Positions 1-7,111 of a stretch of DNA of 45,649 bases are shown here, one piece after another (position 1 is the stretch's first letter; every line of letters starts with the position of its first letter). The position numbers were made by a program, and so were the translations under genes. Source of the stretch: DASZTV01 sp036267875 (lineage in GTDB: Bacteria > Actinomycetota > Actinomycetes > JAFAQI01); assembly GCA_036267875.1 (NCBI GenBank), contig DATAVE010000143.1:1-45649 (forward strand). The letters run 5' to 3'. The notes under the pieces are model-generated. The model had not been told where the DNA came from. It did no database searches and saw only the letters and a list, made by a program, of their open reading frames with translations.

Positions 1-546
1 GACGTGCACGAAGTCCCATCCGGTGCCGCGCCCGCGTGGGGTGTCATGGCTCAGTCCGTGCAGGCGCCATCCGCCGCCTTTGGGGATCCGCCCGAGCTTC
101 TTCACATCGACATGCAGCAGTGACCCCGGCTCACGATGCTCATAGCGCTGGTCGGAGAACTTCCGGCCGCGAACGATCTCGCCGGTGACCCGATCCAGAT
201 CGCTGAGCCTCGGCATGCCTTCTCGGCGCAACACCACCCCGATCGTGGACGCCGGGATGTTCAACATCGCCGACAACGCGACCGGGCCAGCGAAATGCTT
301 CACCCGCGCGGAGGTGATCCGAGCGGTGACTTTCTTGCTGGTTCGCCGTGGACTCGAGCAAGGCCGAGATGACCGGTCAGCCAGGCCGGCCGCCCCCTCA
401 GCCCGATAACGACCGACCCACTTGTGAACGGTCTGACGGCTGACTCCGAGCTGCTTGGCGACCTCACCGGGTTTGTGGCCGGCAAGAACACGCTGGGCGA
501 TCAACAAGCGGGCGAACTCATTCGTCCGCGCATTACCGTGCGACAC
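1..546 (-). CDS. IS481-family transposase, 3' end beyond window
   Basis: The minus strand is open from the window edge to a GTG at 544-546, giving the first 182 residues. No ATG occurs in the frame. The N-terminus carries a helix-turn-helix typical of IS481/IS3-like transposases (LGVSRQTVHKWVGRY near residues 33-47), followed by a linker rich in R, S and T. The start of the integrase core is recognisable as LHVDVKKLGRIPKGGG, which holds the first Asp of the DDE triad. The rest of the DDE domain is missing only because the window ends. The reading frame is intact, so the gene may be functional. It would cut and join the ends of its own insertion sequence. The GTG start is my choice, since the frame stays open further upstream without a better start. 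Confidence 0.85.
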   Translation of the reverse strand, partial: MSHGNARTNEFARLLIAQRVLAGHKPGEVAKQLGVSRQTVHKWVGRYRAEGAAGLADRSSRPCSSPRRTSKKVTARITSARVKHFAGPVALSAMLNIPASTIGVVLRREGMPRLSDLDRVTGEIVRGRKFSDQRYEHREPGSLLHVDVKKLGRIPKGGGWRLHGLSHDTPRGRGTGWDFVHV

Positions 547-547
547 A

Positions 548-604
548 GAGGACCTCCGGAACGAGCAGCGACTTAGACACCGCCACTCAGGACCGGAGGT
601 CCTC
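548..604. repeat. 12-bp perfect inverted repeat upstream of the IS481 transposase
   Basis: GAGGACCTCCGG (548-559) and its exact reverse complement CCGGAGGTCCTC (593-604) are separated by 33 bp. They lie just upstream of the transposase start on the minus strand. The repeat could form a hairpin in the transposase mRNA leader or serve as a transposase binding site. Both roles are inference. Confidence 0.6.
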
Positions 605-649
605 CCAGATCAAGACACCACGCCGTCAACAACGTCCGTGGTCGTTACA

Positions 650-845
650 GCTAGAAGCCAGCTGAACAGCCGCGCAGTCACAGCCTTCGCGGGACGGTCA
701 GCCGGCCCTCACGATGGCCGTGATTGACCGAAAGTTGCCGAGAGATGTGGCCCAGATGTGGACCAACCGCCATCGCCAAGATCGCGAACGACAAAGAAAA
801 GACGGCCTGACCTGCGGAAACGCAAAATCGACGGAAAGAACGAAC
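650..845. other. Intergenic stretch left of the tRNA fragment; no gene supported
   Basis: Short frames cross this stretch on both strands, but none has a convincing start, ribosome site or family match. The frame from 714 passes straight through the tRNA fragment and is therefore not credible as a gene. The stretch lies directly against the displaced tRNA 3' end, so it may be the terminal part of an integrated element, such as the arm region next to an attachment site. No integrase gene is visible. Confidence 0.4.
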
Positions 846-894
846 TCAGCTTCCCAAGCTGACAGTGCGGGTTCGATTCCCGTCGCCCGCTCCA
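846..894 (+). other. 3' fragment of tRNA-Gly(CCC), probable integration (att) site
   Basis: The sequence matches the 3' half of a glycine tRNA. It has an anticodon stem TCAGC/GCTGA (846-850, 858-862) enclosing the 7-nt loop TTCCCAA with anticodon CCC. A 4-nt variable region follows, then a T-arm GCGGG-TTCGATT-CCCGT (867-883), the acceptor 3' strand CGCCCGC (884-890), discriminator T and an encoded CCA (892-894). A bacterial glycine tRNA normally has U73, which agrees. The 5' acceptor strand (expected GCGGGCG) and the D-arm are absent upstream, so this is not a working tRNA. Such displaced 3' ends are typical of elements that integrate into tRNA genes. Confidence 0.8.
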
Positions 895-935
895 CGACGT
901 TCTCGCACGAGCACGACATCTAGGGAGCAGCGATC

Positions 936-1622
936 GTGACGACCTCAGTTGTCATCGGCGGCAGTGCCGGGCTGGGTCGCTTCATCGCGACCCGATTCGC
1001 GGAGCGAGGCGACGATGTCGTCATCAGCAGCCGAGACGCCAGCCGCGCATCCGCCGTCGCCGGTGAGATCGACGGCGCCGTTACGGGCATCGCCGTCGAC
1101 CTCAGCGACCCAGCCGGACTGGAAGCGCAGCTCGCCACGATCACCGATGTCGACAACCTCGTGCTCACCGCCATCTCGCAGTTCCCCAACACCTTGCGCG
1201 AGTTCAACATCGCCGAGGCGACCGCGGCCGTCGTGACGAAGCTGGTGGGGTATCCGGAGGTGGTGCGCCTTCTCCACCCGCGCATGTCGGCGACTGCCTC
1301 GGTCGTGCTCTTCGGCGGCGTCGCAAAGGACCGGCCCTATCCGGGATCCACGATCGTCACCACCCACAACGGAGGCATCACCGCGCTCGCCCGGACCCTG
1401 GCGATCGAGATCGCGCCGCATCGGGTCAACGCCCTGCATCCCGGAGTGGTCGGCGACAGCCCGAAGTGGTCAGCAGTACCCGAGCATCCCGCCATCCCTC
1501 GGACGCCCATCGGGCGTCTGGCCAAGATGGCGGAGATCGCCGACGCTACTGACTTCCTGCTCAGCAACGGCGCCATCAACGCGCAGGACCTCGTCCTCGA
1601 TGGCGGCTTCAGCTTCAGCTAG
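936..1622 (+). CDS. SDR-fold protein lacking the catalytic tetrad
   Basis: This 228-residue protein has the Rossmann fold of short-chain dehydrogenases. It shows the glycine-rich nucleotide loop GGSAGLGR (8-15), an acidic DLSD (56-59) and a C-terminal DGGF typical of the enoyl-reductase-like SDR branch. The catalytic positions are not conserved. Where YxxxK is expected the sequence reads VTTHNGG (141-147), with no Tyr or Lys. The Ser strand reads VVLFGGVA and the Asn motif reads VLTAI. It may bind NAD(P) without classical dehydrogenase chemistry. The GTG start at 936 follows a GGGAG ribosome site at 923-927. The gene begins 41 nt after the tRNA fragment. The family is recognised but the substrate is unknown. 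Confidence 0.85.
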   Translation: MTTSVVIGGSAGLGRFIATRFAERGDDVVISSRDASRASAVAGEIDGAVTGIAVDLSDPAGLEAQLATITDVDNLVLTAISQFPNTLREFNIAEATAAVVTKLVGYPEVVRLLHPRMSATASVVLFGGVAKDRPYPGSTIVTTHNGGITALARTLAIEIAPHRVNALHPGVVGDSPKWSAVPEHPAIPRTPIGRLAKMAEIADATDFLLSNGAINAQDLVLDGGFSFS

Positions 1623-2129
1623 CAGTGAGCTGCGCAATGGCCATCCTCCGTCCATCCAAACGTTCTCGCGCGACAAGGCCGAAGGTCGGCCGATAGCCGC
1701 GTGCGTCGATACCAGCGTCGAGCGCTGACTTGACCTCCGCGAGGTGACTGCGGAGGTAGCGGACCCGCTGCGTGTCGTCGGTCGCAATCCCGTTCTCGGT
1801 GACGACGATCGGCAGTCCGGCGCCCGCGATCCGGCGCAGCACCAGACCCGCCCCGCGGGATAGACCTCCCAGCCCATCAGGGTCGTCTCGGCGGCGGCGC
1901 TGTGATGTGGCGCATGCCGGCCTGGACGCGAACTCGGGTGCAGTACTGCAGCAAAGCGAAGTCTTCGTCGTACCGGTTCCACTGGTCGATCGCGTCACCA
2001 GAGGGCTCGACCGTAGGGGAGTTGGGGCCGAGCTCCCCAGTCCCAGCAGTCGTTGAGATCGTTGCCGTCCTCGACCTGCTGCGCCGCGGTACCGCTACCC
2101 CAGATGAAGTCGGCTGGGAAGTCGCTCAC
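1615..2129 (-). pseudogene. Decayed GH1 beta-glucosidase remnant
   Basis: Pieces of a glycoside hydrolase family 1 protein lie in order but in different frames. From an original GTG at 2127-2129 the frame reads SDFPADFIWGSGTAAQQVED, the GH1 N-terminus. After a frameshift comes SGDAIDQWNRYDEDFALLQ. A large internal deletion follows, which removes the acid/base NEP region. The C-terminal part resumes with LMGWEVYPAG, shifts frame again and reads GLPIVVTENGIATDD, the nucleophile motif TENG. It ends with DARGY joined directly to RPTFGLVA, skipping the usual WSLxDNFEW segment. A full GH1 enzyme has about 450 residues, and only about a third remains. Its 3' end overlaps the SDR gene by 8 nt. It is certainly non-functional as a glucosidase. 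Confidence 0.85.
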
Positions 2130-2343
2130 CCGAGAAGGACTGCAAATCGCCGTTCACCAAGCGGACACCATCCGCCTGGTTCCCAATGTCGTACGCGGGT
2201 AGTAGGAAGGGAAAGCAGCAGGACAGCAAGCAAGCGGCACCTTCGCACCCGGGTCGAGAGGCCTCGGGGCAGGCGCTGCCAGACACGCGTGGCGAAGCCA
2301 CGGGACACAAAAGGCGGACCTGGCTCCAACGAAGGAGGCCACG

Positions 2344-3594
2344 ATGGTGCTCACCGCATCCCCGACCACGTTGCTCGACGCTTTCCGCGAGGTCCGAAGC
2401 GTCACAGAGCGTTTGTCAGCGCCACTGTCGGCCGAGGACCAGACGGCGCAGTCGATGCCCGACGCCAGCCCGACCAAGTGGCACCGTGGTCACACGACCT
2501 GGTTCTTCGAAGAGTTCGTGCTCGGCGCGGACCCCGGCTACCGGGCCTTCGACCCCACCTATCGCTATCTGTTCAACTCCTACTACGAGGCGATCGGCGC
2601 GCGGCATCCGCGACCGCACCGCGGCTTGGTCACGAGACCGGGCGCTGCCCAGATCGGGCACTACCGCAACGCCGTCGACGAGGCGATGCAGGACCGGCTC
2701 GCGGCCGGCTCGTTGACCGAGAGCGAACTGGCGCTCACCGAGCTCGGGTGCCACCACGAGCAGCAACACCAAGAGCTGATCCTCATGGACGCGAAGCATC
2801 TGTTGTCCATGAACTCCCTGGATCCGGTGTACGTCGATCGCCCCCTCGATCCGGACGTCTCGATGCCGCCACTGACCTGGCGAGCAGTCGCCGGCGGTCT
2901 GGTCGAGATCGGTCACGACGGCGACGCGTTCGCCTTCGACAACGAGGGCCCAGCCCACGCACACCACCTCCTGCCGTTCGAAATCGCGGAGCGAGCGGTC
3001 ACCAACAGCGACTGGCTGGAGTTCATCGCCGACGGTGGCTACGAGCGCGCCGAGTTCTGGCTGTCCGACGGCTGGGCACGGATCCAGCAAGAAGGCTGGA
3101 CGAGTCCTGCGTACTGGCGCTGGGATGACGGAGCGTGGACGACGTTCACGCTGTCCGGTCGTCGGCCGCTGCGGTTTGCGGAGCCGGTCTGTCACGTCTC
3201 CTTCTATGAAGCAGACGCCTTTGCGCACTGGGCGAGCACTCGATGGCCCGGCGCTCGCCTGCCCACCGAACAGGAATGGGAAGCCGCCGCCCGCGGCGTC
3301 GGGGACAGCGTTAGCCGCCTGATGGATCCGGCTCGCTGCCACCCAGGCGTCGCCGGCACTGCGATGATCGGCGACGTCTGGGAGTGGACGGCAAGTGCGT
3401 ATCTCCCGTACCCCGGCTTTCGCCCCGCCGAAGGAGCGGTCGGCGAGTACAACGGCAAGTTCATGTCGGACCAGCACGTGCTCCGCGGAGCAAGCGCCGC
3501 GACGCCGCCCGGCCATGAGCGGCTGACCTACCGGAACTTCTTCCCCGCCGGGTCGCGTTGGGCGTTCAGCGGGCTCCGATTGGCTCGCTCGTGA
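2344..3594 (+). CDS. egtB: Hercynine oxygenase EgtB (ergothioneine sulfoxide synthase)
   Basis: This 416-residue protein couples hercynine with a thiol donor and O2 in ergothioneine synthesis, using non-haem iron. An N-terminal DinB-like domain carries the iron-binding histidines: WHRGH (46-50) and HHEQQHQEL (137-145), with H50, H138 and H142 the likely ligands. The C-terminal half is a formylglycine-generating-enzyme/sulfatase-modifying fold (about 170-416), with RLPTEQEWEAAARG, DVWEWTAS and the end motif RWAFSGLRL. The start follows a strong AAGGAGG site at 2331-2337. The stop overlaps the egtD GTG in a GTGA junction, so the two are translationally coupled. R87 and R90 lie in the segment that I recall binds gamma-glutamylcysteine in mycobacterial EgtB; that detail is from memory. 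Confidence 0.93.
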   Translation: MVLTASPTTLLDAFREVRSVTERLSAPLSAEDQTAQSMPDASPTKWHRGHTTWFFEEFVLGADPGYRAFDPTYRYLFNSYYEAIGARHPRPHRGLVTRPGAAQIGHYRNAVDEAMQDRLAAGSLTESELALTELGCHHEQQHQELILMDAKHLLSMNSLDPVYVDRPLDPDVSMPPLTWRAVAGGLVEIGHDGDAFAFDNEGPAHAHHLLPFEIAERAVTNSDWLEFIADGGYERAEFWLSDGWARIQQEGWTSPAYWRWDDGAWTTFTLSGRRPLRFAEPVCHVSFYEADAFAHWASTRWPGARLPTEQEWEAAARGVGDSVSRLMDPARCHPGVAGTAMIGDVWEWTASAYLPYPGFRPAEGAVGEYNGKFMSDQHVLRGASAATPPGHERLTYRNFFPAGSRWAFSGLRLARS

Positions 3595-4607
3595 CGACAG
3601 TTGCCAACACCGAAGCGACTCTCGCCGTCGCCGGTGAGCGCTGGTCGGTCGAGCTGCGAGGTGACATCACCGCGGCGCCGCAACGCCTCGCCGCAGACGT
3701 GCGCGAGGGGCTTAGACAGACGCCGCCCACATTGCCTGCTCGGTGGTTCTACGACGAGCGCGGCAGCCTGCTCTTCGATGAGATCACTCGGCTACCCGAG
3801 TACTACCCGACTAGGCGTGAGACGGAGATCCTCACCGCTCGTGCCATCGAGATCGAGGCGATCACCGGCGCCACGACATTGGTCGAGCTCGGCTCGGGTA
3901 CGTCCACAAAGACGCGACTGATCCTCGACGCGCTCACGATCGAGCGACCGCTGACGTTCGTCCCGATCGACATCAGTGCCGAGATCCTCACCGACGCCGC
4001 GAAGTCGATCGCGGCCGACTATCCCGCAGTCACGGTGCACGCCATCGTCGCCGACTTCGACGGCCCGCTCGGTCGGCTTCCTGGCGAGGAAGGGCATCGT
4101 CTGGTCGCCTTCCTCGGCGGGACGGTCGGCAACTTCGACACCGAAGGGCGTGCGGGCCTGTTCCGCCGACTCCGCAACTCGCTGGCGTCGGGTGACCACC
4201 TGCTGATCGGCGCAGATCTGCAGAAGCGGGCCGATCGCCTCGTCGCCGCCTACGACGACAGTGCGGGCGTGACTGCAAAGTTCAACCTCAACCTGATCGA
4301 CGTCCTGCGCCGCGACCTCGACGCTGAAGGCCTCACGCCGGACGACTTCACCCACGTCGCAAGATGGAATCCGACCGAGGGCCGGATCGAGATGTGGCTT
4401 CGCGCCGAGCACGACGTCCACGCCCGATTCCCCGGGATCGCCTTCGACTGGCAGATCGAGGCGGGCGAGGAGATGCTCACCGAGATCAGCGTCAAGTTCG
4501 ACCTGCCCGTGCTGCATCGCGAGATGGCCGATCAGGGGTTCGATGTCGTGAAGGCGTGGACCGACGATGACGGCGACTTCTCACTCACCCTCGCAAGGGC
4601 CGCTTAG
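3591..4607 (+). CDS. egtD: L-histidine N-alpha-methyltransferase EgtD
   Basis: EgtD adds three methyl groups from S-adenosylmethionine to the alpha-amino group of histidine, giving hercynine, the substrate of EgtB. The protein has about 338 residues, the usual family size. It carries PARWFYDERGSLLFDEIT and LPEYYPTRRE near the N-terminus, the SAM-binding loop LVELGSGTSTKTR, FLGGTVGNF in the middle, and the C-terminal EISVKFD characteristic of the family. An upstream in-frame ATG at 3558 lies inside egtB. The GTG at 3591 overlaps the egtB stop by 4 nt and is the better start. No egtA, egtC or egtE follows, as the next gene is convergent. The product acts in the cytoplasm. Confidence 0.94.
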   Translation: MTTVANTEATLAVAGERWSVELRGDITAAPQRLAADVREGLRQTPPTLPARWFYDERGSLLFDEITRLPEYYPTRRETEILTARAIEIEAITGATTLVELGSGTSTKTRLILDALTIERPLTFVPIDISAEILTDAAKSIAADYPAVTVHAIVADFDGPLGRLPGEEGHRLVAFLGGTVGNFDTEGRAGLFRRLRNSLASGDHLLIGADLQKRADRLVAAYDDSAGVTAKFNLNLIDVLRRDLDAEGLTPDDFTHVARWNPTEGRIEMWLRAEHDVHARFPGIAFDWQIEAGEEMLTEISVKFDLPVLHREMADQGFDVVKAWTDDDGDFSLTLARAA

Positions 4608-4627
4608 CGCAACTCACCTTCGCTAAG
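4603..4627. terminator. Inverted repeat containing both convergent stop codons
   Basis: CTTAGCG (4603-4609) and CGCTAAG (4621-4627) pair across an 11-nt loop. Each arm contains the TAG stop of one of the two convergent genes, egtD and the esterase. The stem is short and no T-run follows, so termination in both directions is plausible but weakly supported. Confidence 0.4.
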
Positions 4628-6137
4628 ACCGCCGCAACTCCGTCACCCGATCGTCGATCGGCTCGGTCACGAAGTCGGCACCGCCGCCGAACTGCCTTGT
4701 GGCGCCCGGCGCGTGCATCGGCCAGCCGGGATCTCCGGTGCTTGCGAACCGCCGCCACGCATCGTGTAGCTCATCTCGGACGGCGAGCCGCTCAGGGTCG
4801 GTGATCCCCAAGACGCTGATCAGATCGAAGAGATAGAACATGTCGGCGCCGTGACAGGCGCCGACCAGCGGACCGAGCGGCGCGTCGGAGAACAGCATCG
4901 TCCACGCCTTGCCGCCCGCGGCAAGCTGAGCCTCTGCCAGCCGCGTTGCAGGAACGCGGTAGATCTCGTCGGTGAGAAACGCGCCGCGCAGCTCCGCCAG
5001 GGAATCCGAGACGCCGGCCGTCAGCAGCCGATCCCGGTACGCGTCATACAGCGCTGGCGGCTCCGAGTAGCCGGCGCGGTCGATCTCCGCGAGCATCGCG
5101 GCGGCATCGGTCGGCGGGAAGGCGTCACCCTGCGCAAGCTGGAACAGTCGCATCTCATCCCTGCTCGCACCCACCACGACCGCGACACCGCGAGCCGATC
5201 CGCTGGTGAGTGCAGAGTGCGGGTGCTGGGGGACGACCTGTCCGTCGAGTACGACGCCCCACGACCGACCGCCCGGCAGATTGCGGCGGCCGATGTCGGT
5301 ATCGATCACCTTCATCTGGATGTCGAGGATCTGCTGCGCCGGGACCCGACGCAGTCCGTCGATGTCGTCGAGGCGAAGCGCCGCGAGCAGGTCCTCGGCG
5401 ATCGCGGTGCCGATCGCCGAGGGGAACACCCGCTGAGTACTGCCGCCGTGCAGGATCGCCCGGCTGAACAGTCCGGCCGCCGACGGCATGCCCAGCATCG
5501 CGCCGATGCAGAACGCACCCGCCGACAGTCCACCCACGGTGACGCGCGACGGGTCGCCACCAAACGCGGCGATGTTCGCCTGGCACCACCGAAGCGCCGC
5601 GAGCTGGTCCTGCAGCCCGAGATTGGTCGAGCCCTCCCAGCCAGCGCCGCCGAGATCAGCAAGGTGGGCGAAGCCCAGCGCGCCGACCCGGTAGTTCATG
5701 GCGACGACGACGCAGCCGGTCACGCGAGCGAGCACCTCGCCACCGGTTCCGGGCGGCGCCGCCGAGCCTCGCTCGAAGCCTCCGCCGTAGATCCAGACGA
5801 TGACGGGACGGCGGCCCGCAACATCCGGAGTCCAGACGTTCAGATAGAGGCAGTCCTCCGACCACGGCCGGGATGAGCCGCCTGCCAGCGCGAGCACACC
5901 GGCCAGCGGTCCGCTCGGCGGCGGCGCACCTTCCGGCGCGGTCGCGCCTTGCGGCGGATCGGCGGCGAAGTCAGTGGCGTCACGCACCTCGGTCCACCGC
6001 GCGACGGGTTGCGGTGGCGCAAACCGAAGCTCGCCGACCGGCGGTGCCGCGAACGGGATGCCCGCGAACAACGTGATGTCGCTGTCGCGGCTCCCGCACA
6101 GTGGGCCATCAGCGGTATCGACGACGACATCAGTCAT
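4623..6137 (-). CDS. Type-B carboxylesterase/lipase family protein
   Basis: This 504-residue alpha/beta hydrolase of the cholinesterase/para-nitrobenzyl esterase family hydrolyses carboxylic esters. Visible motifs in order are FAGIPFAAPPVGELRF near the N-terminus, EDCLYLNVW (94-102), the oxyanion-hole segment GGGF (118-121) and the nucleophile elbow GLSAG (203-207) with S205. The usual elbow is GESAG, so the Leu is a small departure. The acid is likely in GASRDEMRLF and the His in GACHGADMFYLFD. There is no signal peptide, so it is probably cytoplasmic. A GGAGAGG ribosome site lies just upstream of the ATG. The physiological substrate is unknown. Confidence 0.9.
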   Translation of the reverse strand: MTDVVVDTADGPLCGSRDSDITLFAGIPFAAPPVGELRFAPPQPVARWTEVRDATDFAADPPQGATAPEGAPPPSGPLAGVLALAGGSSRPWSEDCLYLNVWTPDVAGRRPVIVWIYGGGFERGSAAPPGTGGEVLARVTGCVVVAMNYRVGALGFAHLADLGGAGWEGSTNLGLQDQLAALRWCQANIAAFGGDPSRVTVGGLSAGAFCIGAMLGMPSAAGLFSRAILHGGSTQRVFPSAIGTAIAEDLLAALRLDDIDGLRRVPAQQILDIQMKVIDTDIGRRNLPGGRSWGVVLDGQVVPQHPHSALTSGSARGVAVVVGASRDEMRLFQLAQGDAFPPTDAAAMLAEIDRAGYSEPPALYDAYRDRLLTAGVSDSLAELRGAFLTDEIYRVPATRLAEAQLAAGGKAWTMLFSDAPLGPLVGACHGADMFYLFDLISVLGITDPERLAVRDELHDAWRRFASTGDPGWPMHAPGATRQFGGGADFVTEPIDDRVTELRRS

Positions 6138-6264
6138 CCGCGCGTGTCCTCTCCGGGAGCTCGAGCTCGAGCAGACTGCTGCTCAGCGACTTGCCCCGAA
6201 CCGTCCTCATAGCGGGACAGGCTCTCACCCGGTTCGAACGGTCGGTCACGCTGTTCAATGGCCC

Positions 6265-6717
6265 ATGCGATCCACCGCACCACTCGCAGGTCTCCTGGTT
6301 GCCGCCGCGATCTCGATGGCGACCTCAACGAGTGCATCCTCGGCAACCTCAGTCCCGGTGCTCGGCATCCCACAGTCCTTCGGGGCTCACAGCCAGGGCT
6401 GGGGACACGTCCGGCCAAACCACCTCTACAACGCCAGCGATGGATCTGGCGACATCACCCTGATCACCTGGTCGTCCTGGGGCAGCACGACAGCACAAGG
6501 CATCGGCAAGAACTCGATCTTCAAGCCCGCCGGTGGCTACTACCGCCAGCCGGTCCGGATCCAGCTACGGGCAACCGACGTGGGTCCGTGCGGCGCAACC
6601 GGTCAGCCCGGCTATCACCACCTCTATGTACGAGAGCCTTCGCGGCCGGGTGGCCCGTACGGCAAGTGGCGAGTCTGGACGTCGTACCACCGCGACCTCT
6701 GCACGAAGTTCAACTAG
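6265..6717 (+). CDS. Small secreted protein of unknown function
   Basis: The 150-residue product begins MRSTAPLAGLLVAAAISMAT and has a clear signal peptide with a likely cleavage after an A-S-A/S region near residue 27. The mature part is rich in Gly, Tyr and Trp and has two Cys residues (GPCGATGQ and DLCTKFN) that could form a disulfide. I recognise no named domain. The same frame stays open upstream to 5974, but that part is antisense to the esterase and lacks a signal sequence. The ATG at 6265 places the signal peptide at the very start. The gene is divergent from the esterase across a 127-bp gap, in which I see no clear promoter. Confidence 0.75.
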   Translation: MRSTAPLAGLLVAAAISMATSTSASSATSVPVLGIPQSFGAHSQGWGHVRPNHLYNASDGSGDITLITWSSWGSTTAQGIGKNSIFKPAGGYYRQPVRIQLRATDVGPCGATGQPGYHHLYVREPSRPGGPYGKWRVWTSYHRDLCTKFN

Positions 6718-6726
6718 CCCGGACCA

Positions 6727-7080
6727 CTAGTAGTGCAGGTGGTCTTCCCAGTCAGCCGGCACCTGTCCCGCCGGACCGGGCGTCGGCTGGTCGATCGGAT
6801 GGCTGTGCGGCGCGGCGAGCTCGGGACCTTCGGCGTAGCTGTTGGTCTCGAAGTCCCAGAACCAGTCCTCGCCCGGCTCGAAGCTCTGGATGTAGCGGTG
6901 ACCGGTCTCATGCGAGTGCGCGCTCGCGTGCTGGCTTGGAGACGTGTCGCAGCAGCCGACGTGACCGCACTGCACACAACGCCTGAGGTGAAACCACCAC
7001 CCACCTGTCCCGAGGCACTCCACGCAGCCCGTGCCGGAAGGCGGGATGGTGACGTCGATTGCTGCAGAGTCATCGGACAT
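6727..7080 (-). CDS. UBP-type zinc-finger protein
   Basis: This 117-residue protein is almost entirely a UBP-type zinc finger. The candidate ligands are C19, C22, C35, C38, C43/C44, H51, H55, H57 and H61, in the pattern C-x2-C...C-x2-C...C...H-x3-H...H. The UBP finger in eukaryotes binds the free C-terminus of ubiquitin. The bacterial role is not established. It ends with an acidic, aromatic tail (PGEDWFWDF near 69-77). The start at 7080 is favoured over an ATG at 7167 because a GAGGAG site precedes it and the longer N-terminus resembles no family member. It lies 31 bp downstream of, and on the same strand as, the flavoprotein fusion, so the two are probably one operon. Confidence 0.85.
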   Translation of the reverse strand: MSDDSAAIDVTIPPSGTGCVECLGTGGWWFHLRRCVQCGHVGCCDTSPSQHASAHSHETGHRYIQSFEPGEDWFWDFETNSYAEGPELAAPHSHPIDQPTPGPAGQVPADWEDHLHY

Positions 7081-7111
7081 ATCCGTCTCCTCGCTCGTTC
7101 GATCCCTGACG

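Larger units (their letters stand above)
1..649 (-). mobile_element. IS481-family insertion sequence, partial
   Basis: The element contains the N-terminal part of a transposase reading leftward and is cut by the window edge. A plausible outer terminus lies where the minus strand reads TGTAACGAC (641-649), because IS481 elements usually begin with TGT. The second terminus and the target duplication are outside the window, so the boundary at 649 is inference. A 12-bp inverted repeat sits between this end and the transposase start. Confidence 0.6.

Noticed and set aside
846..894. A functional tRNA-Gly gene
   Set aside because: The 5' acceptor strand and D-arm are missing, so only the 3' part is supported.
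698..919. Minus-strand frame with an ATGIEPALSAWE-like peptide and plus-strand frame from 714
   Set aside because: Both pass straight through the tRNA fragment. The peptide is the antisense translation of tRNA sequence, a known source of false protein annotations.
1902..3128. A 408-codon open frame on the plus strand overlapping egtB
   Set aside because: It is out of frame with egtB, rich in Arg and Pro, and shows no family motif. It is a GC-bias shadow.
2416..3516. A 366-codon minus-strand frame opposite egtB
   Set aside because: Antisense to a clear enzyme gene with strong motifs; no start context.
4851..5876. A 341-codon plus-strand frame opposite the esterase
   Set aside because: Antisense to a gene with a full alpha/beta hydrolase motif set.
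6225..6260. GGTTCGAACG near the start of the small secreted protein as a LexA (SOS) box
   Set aside because: Only one half-site pattern is present. The expected TCGAAC-N4-GTTCGA spacing is not met.
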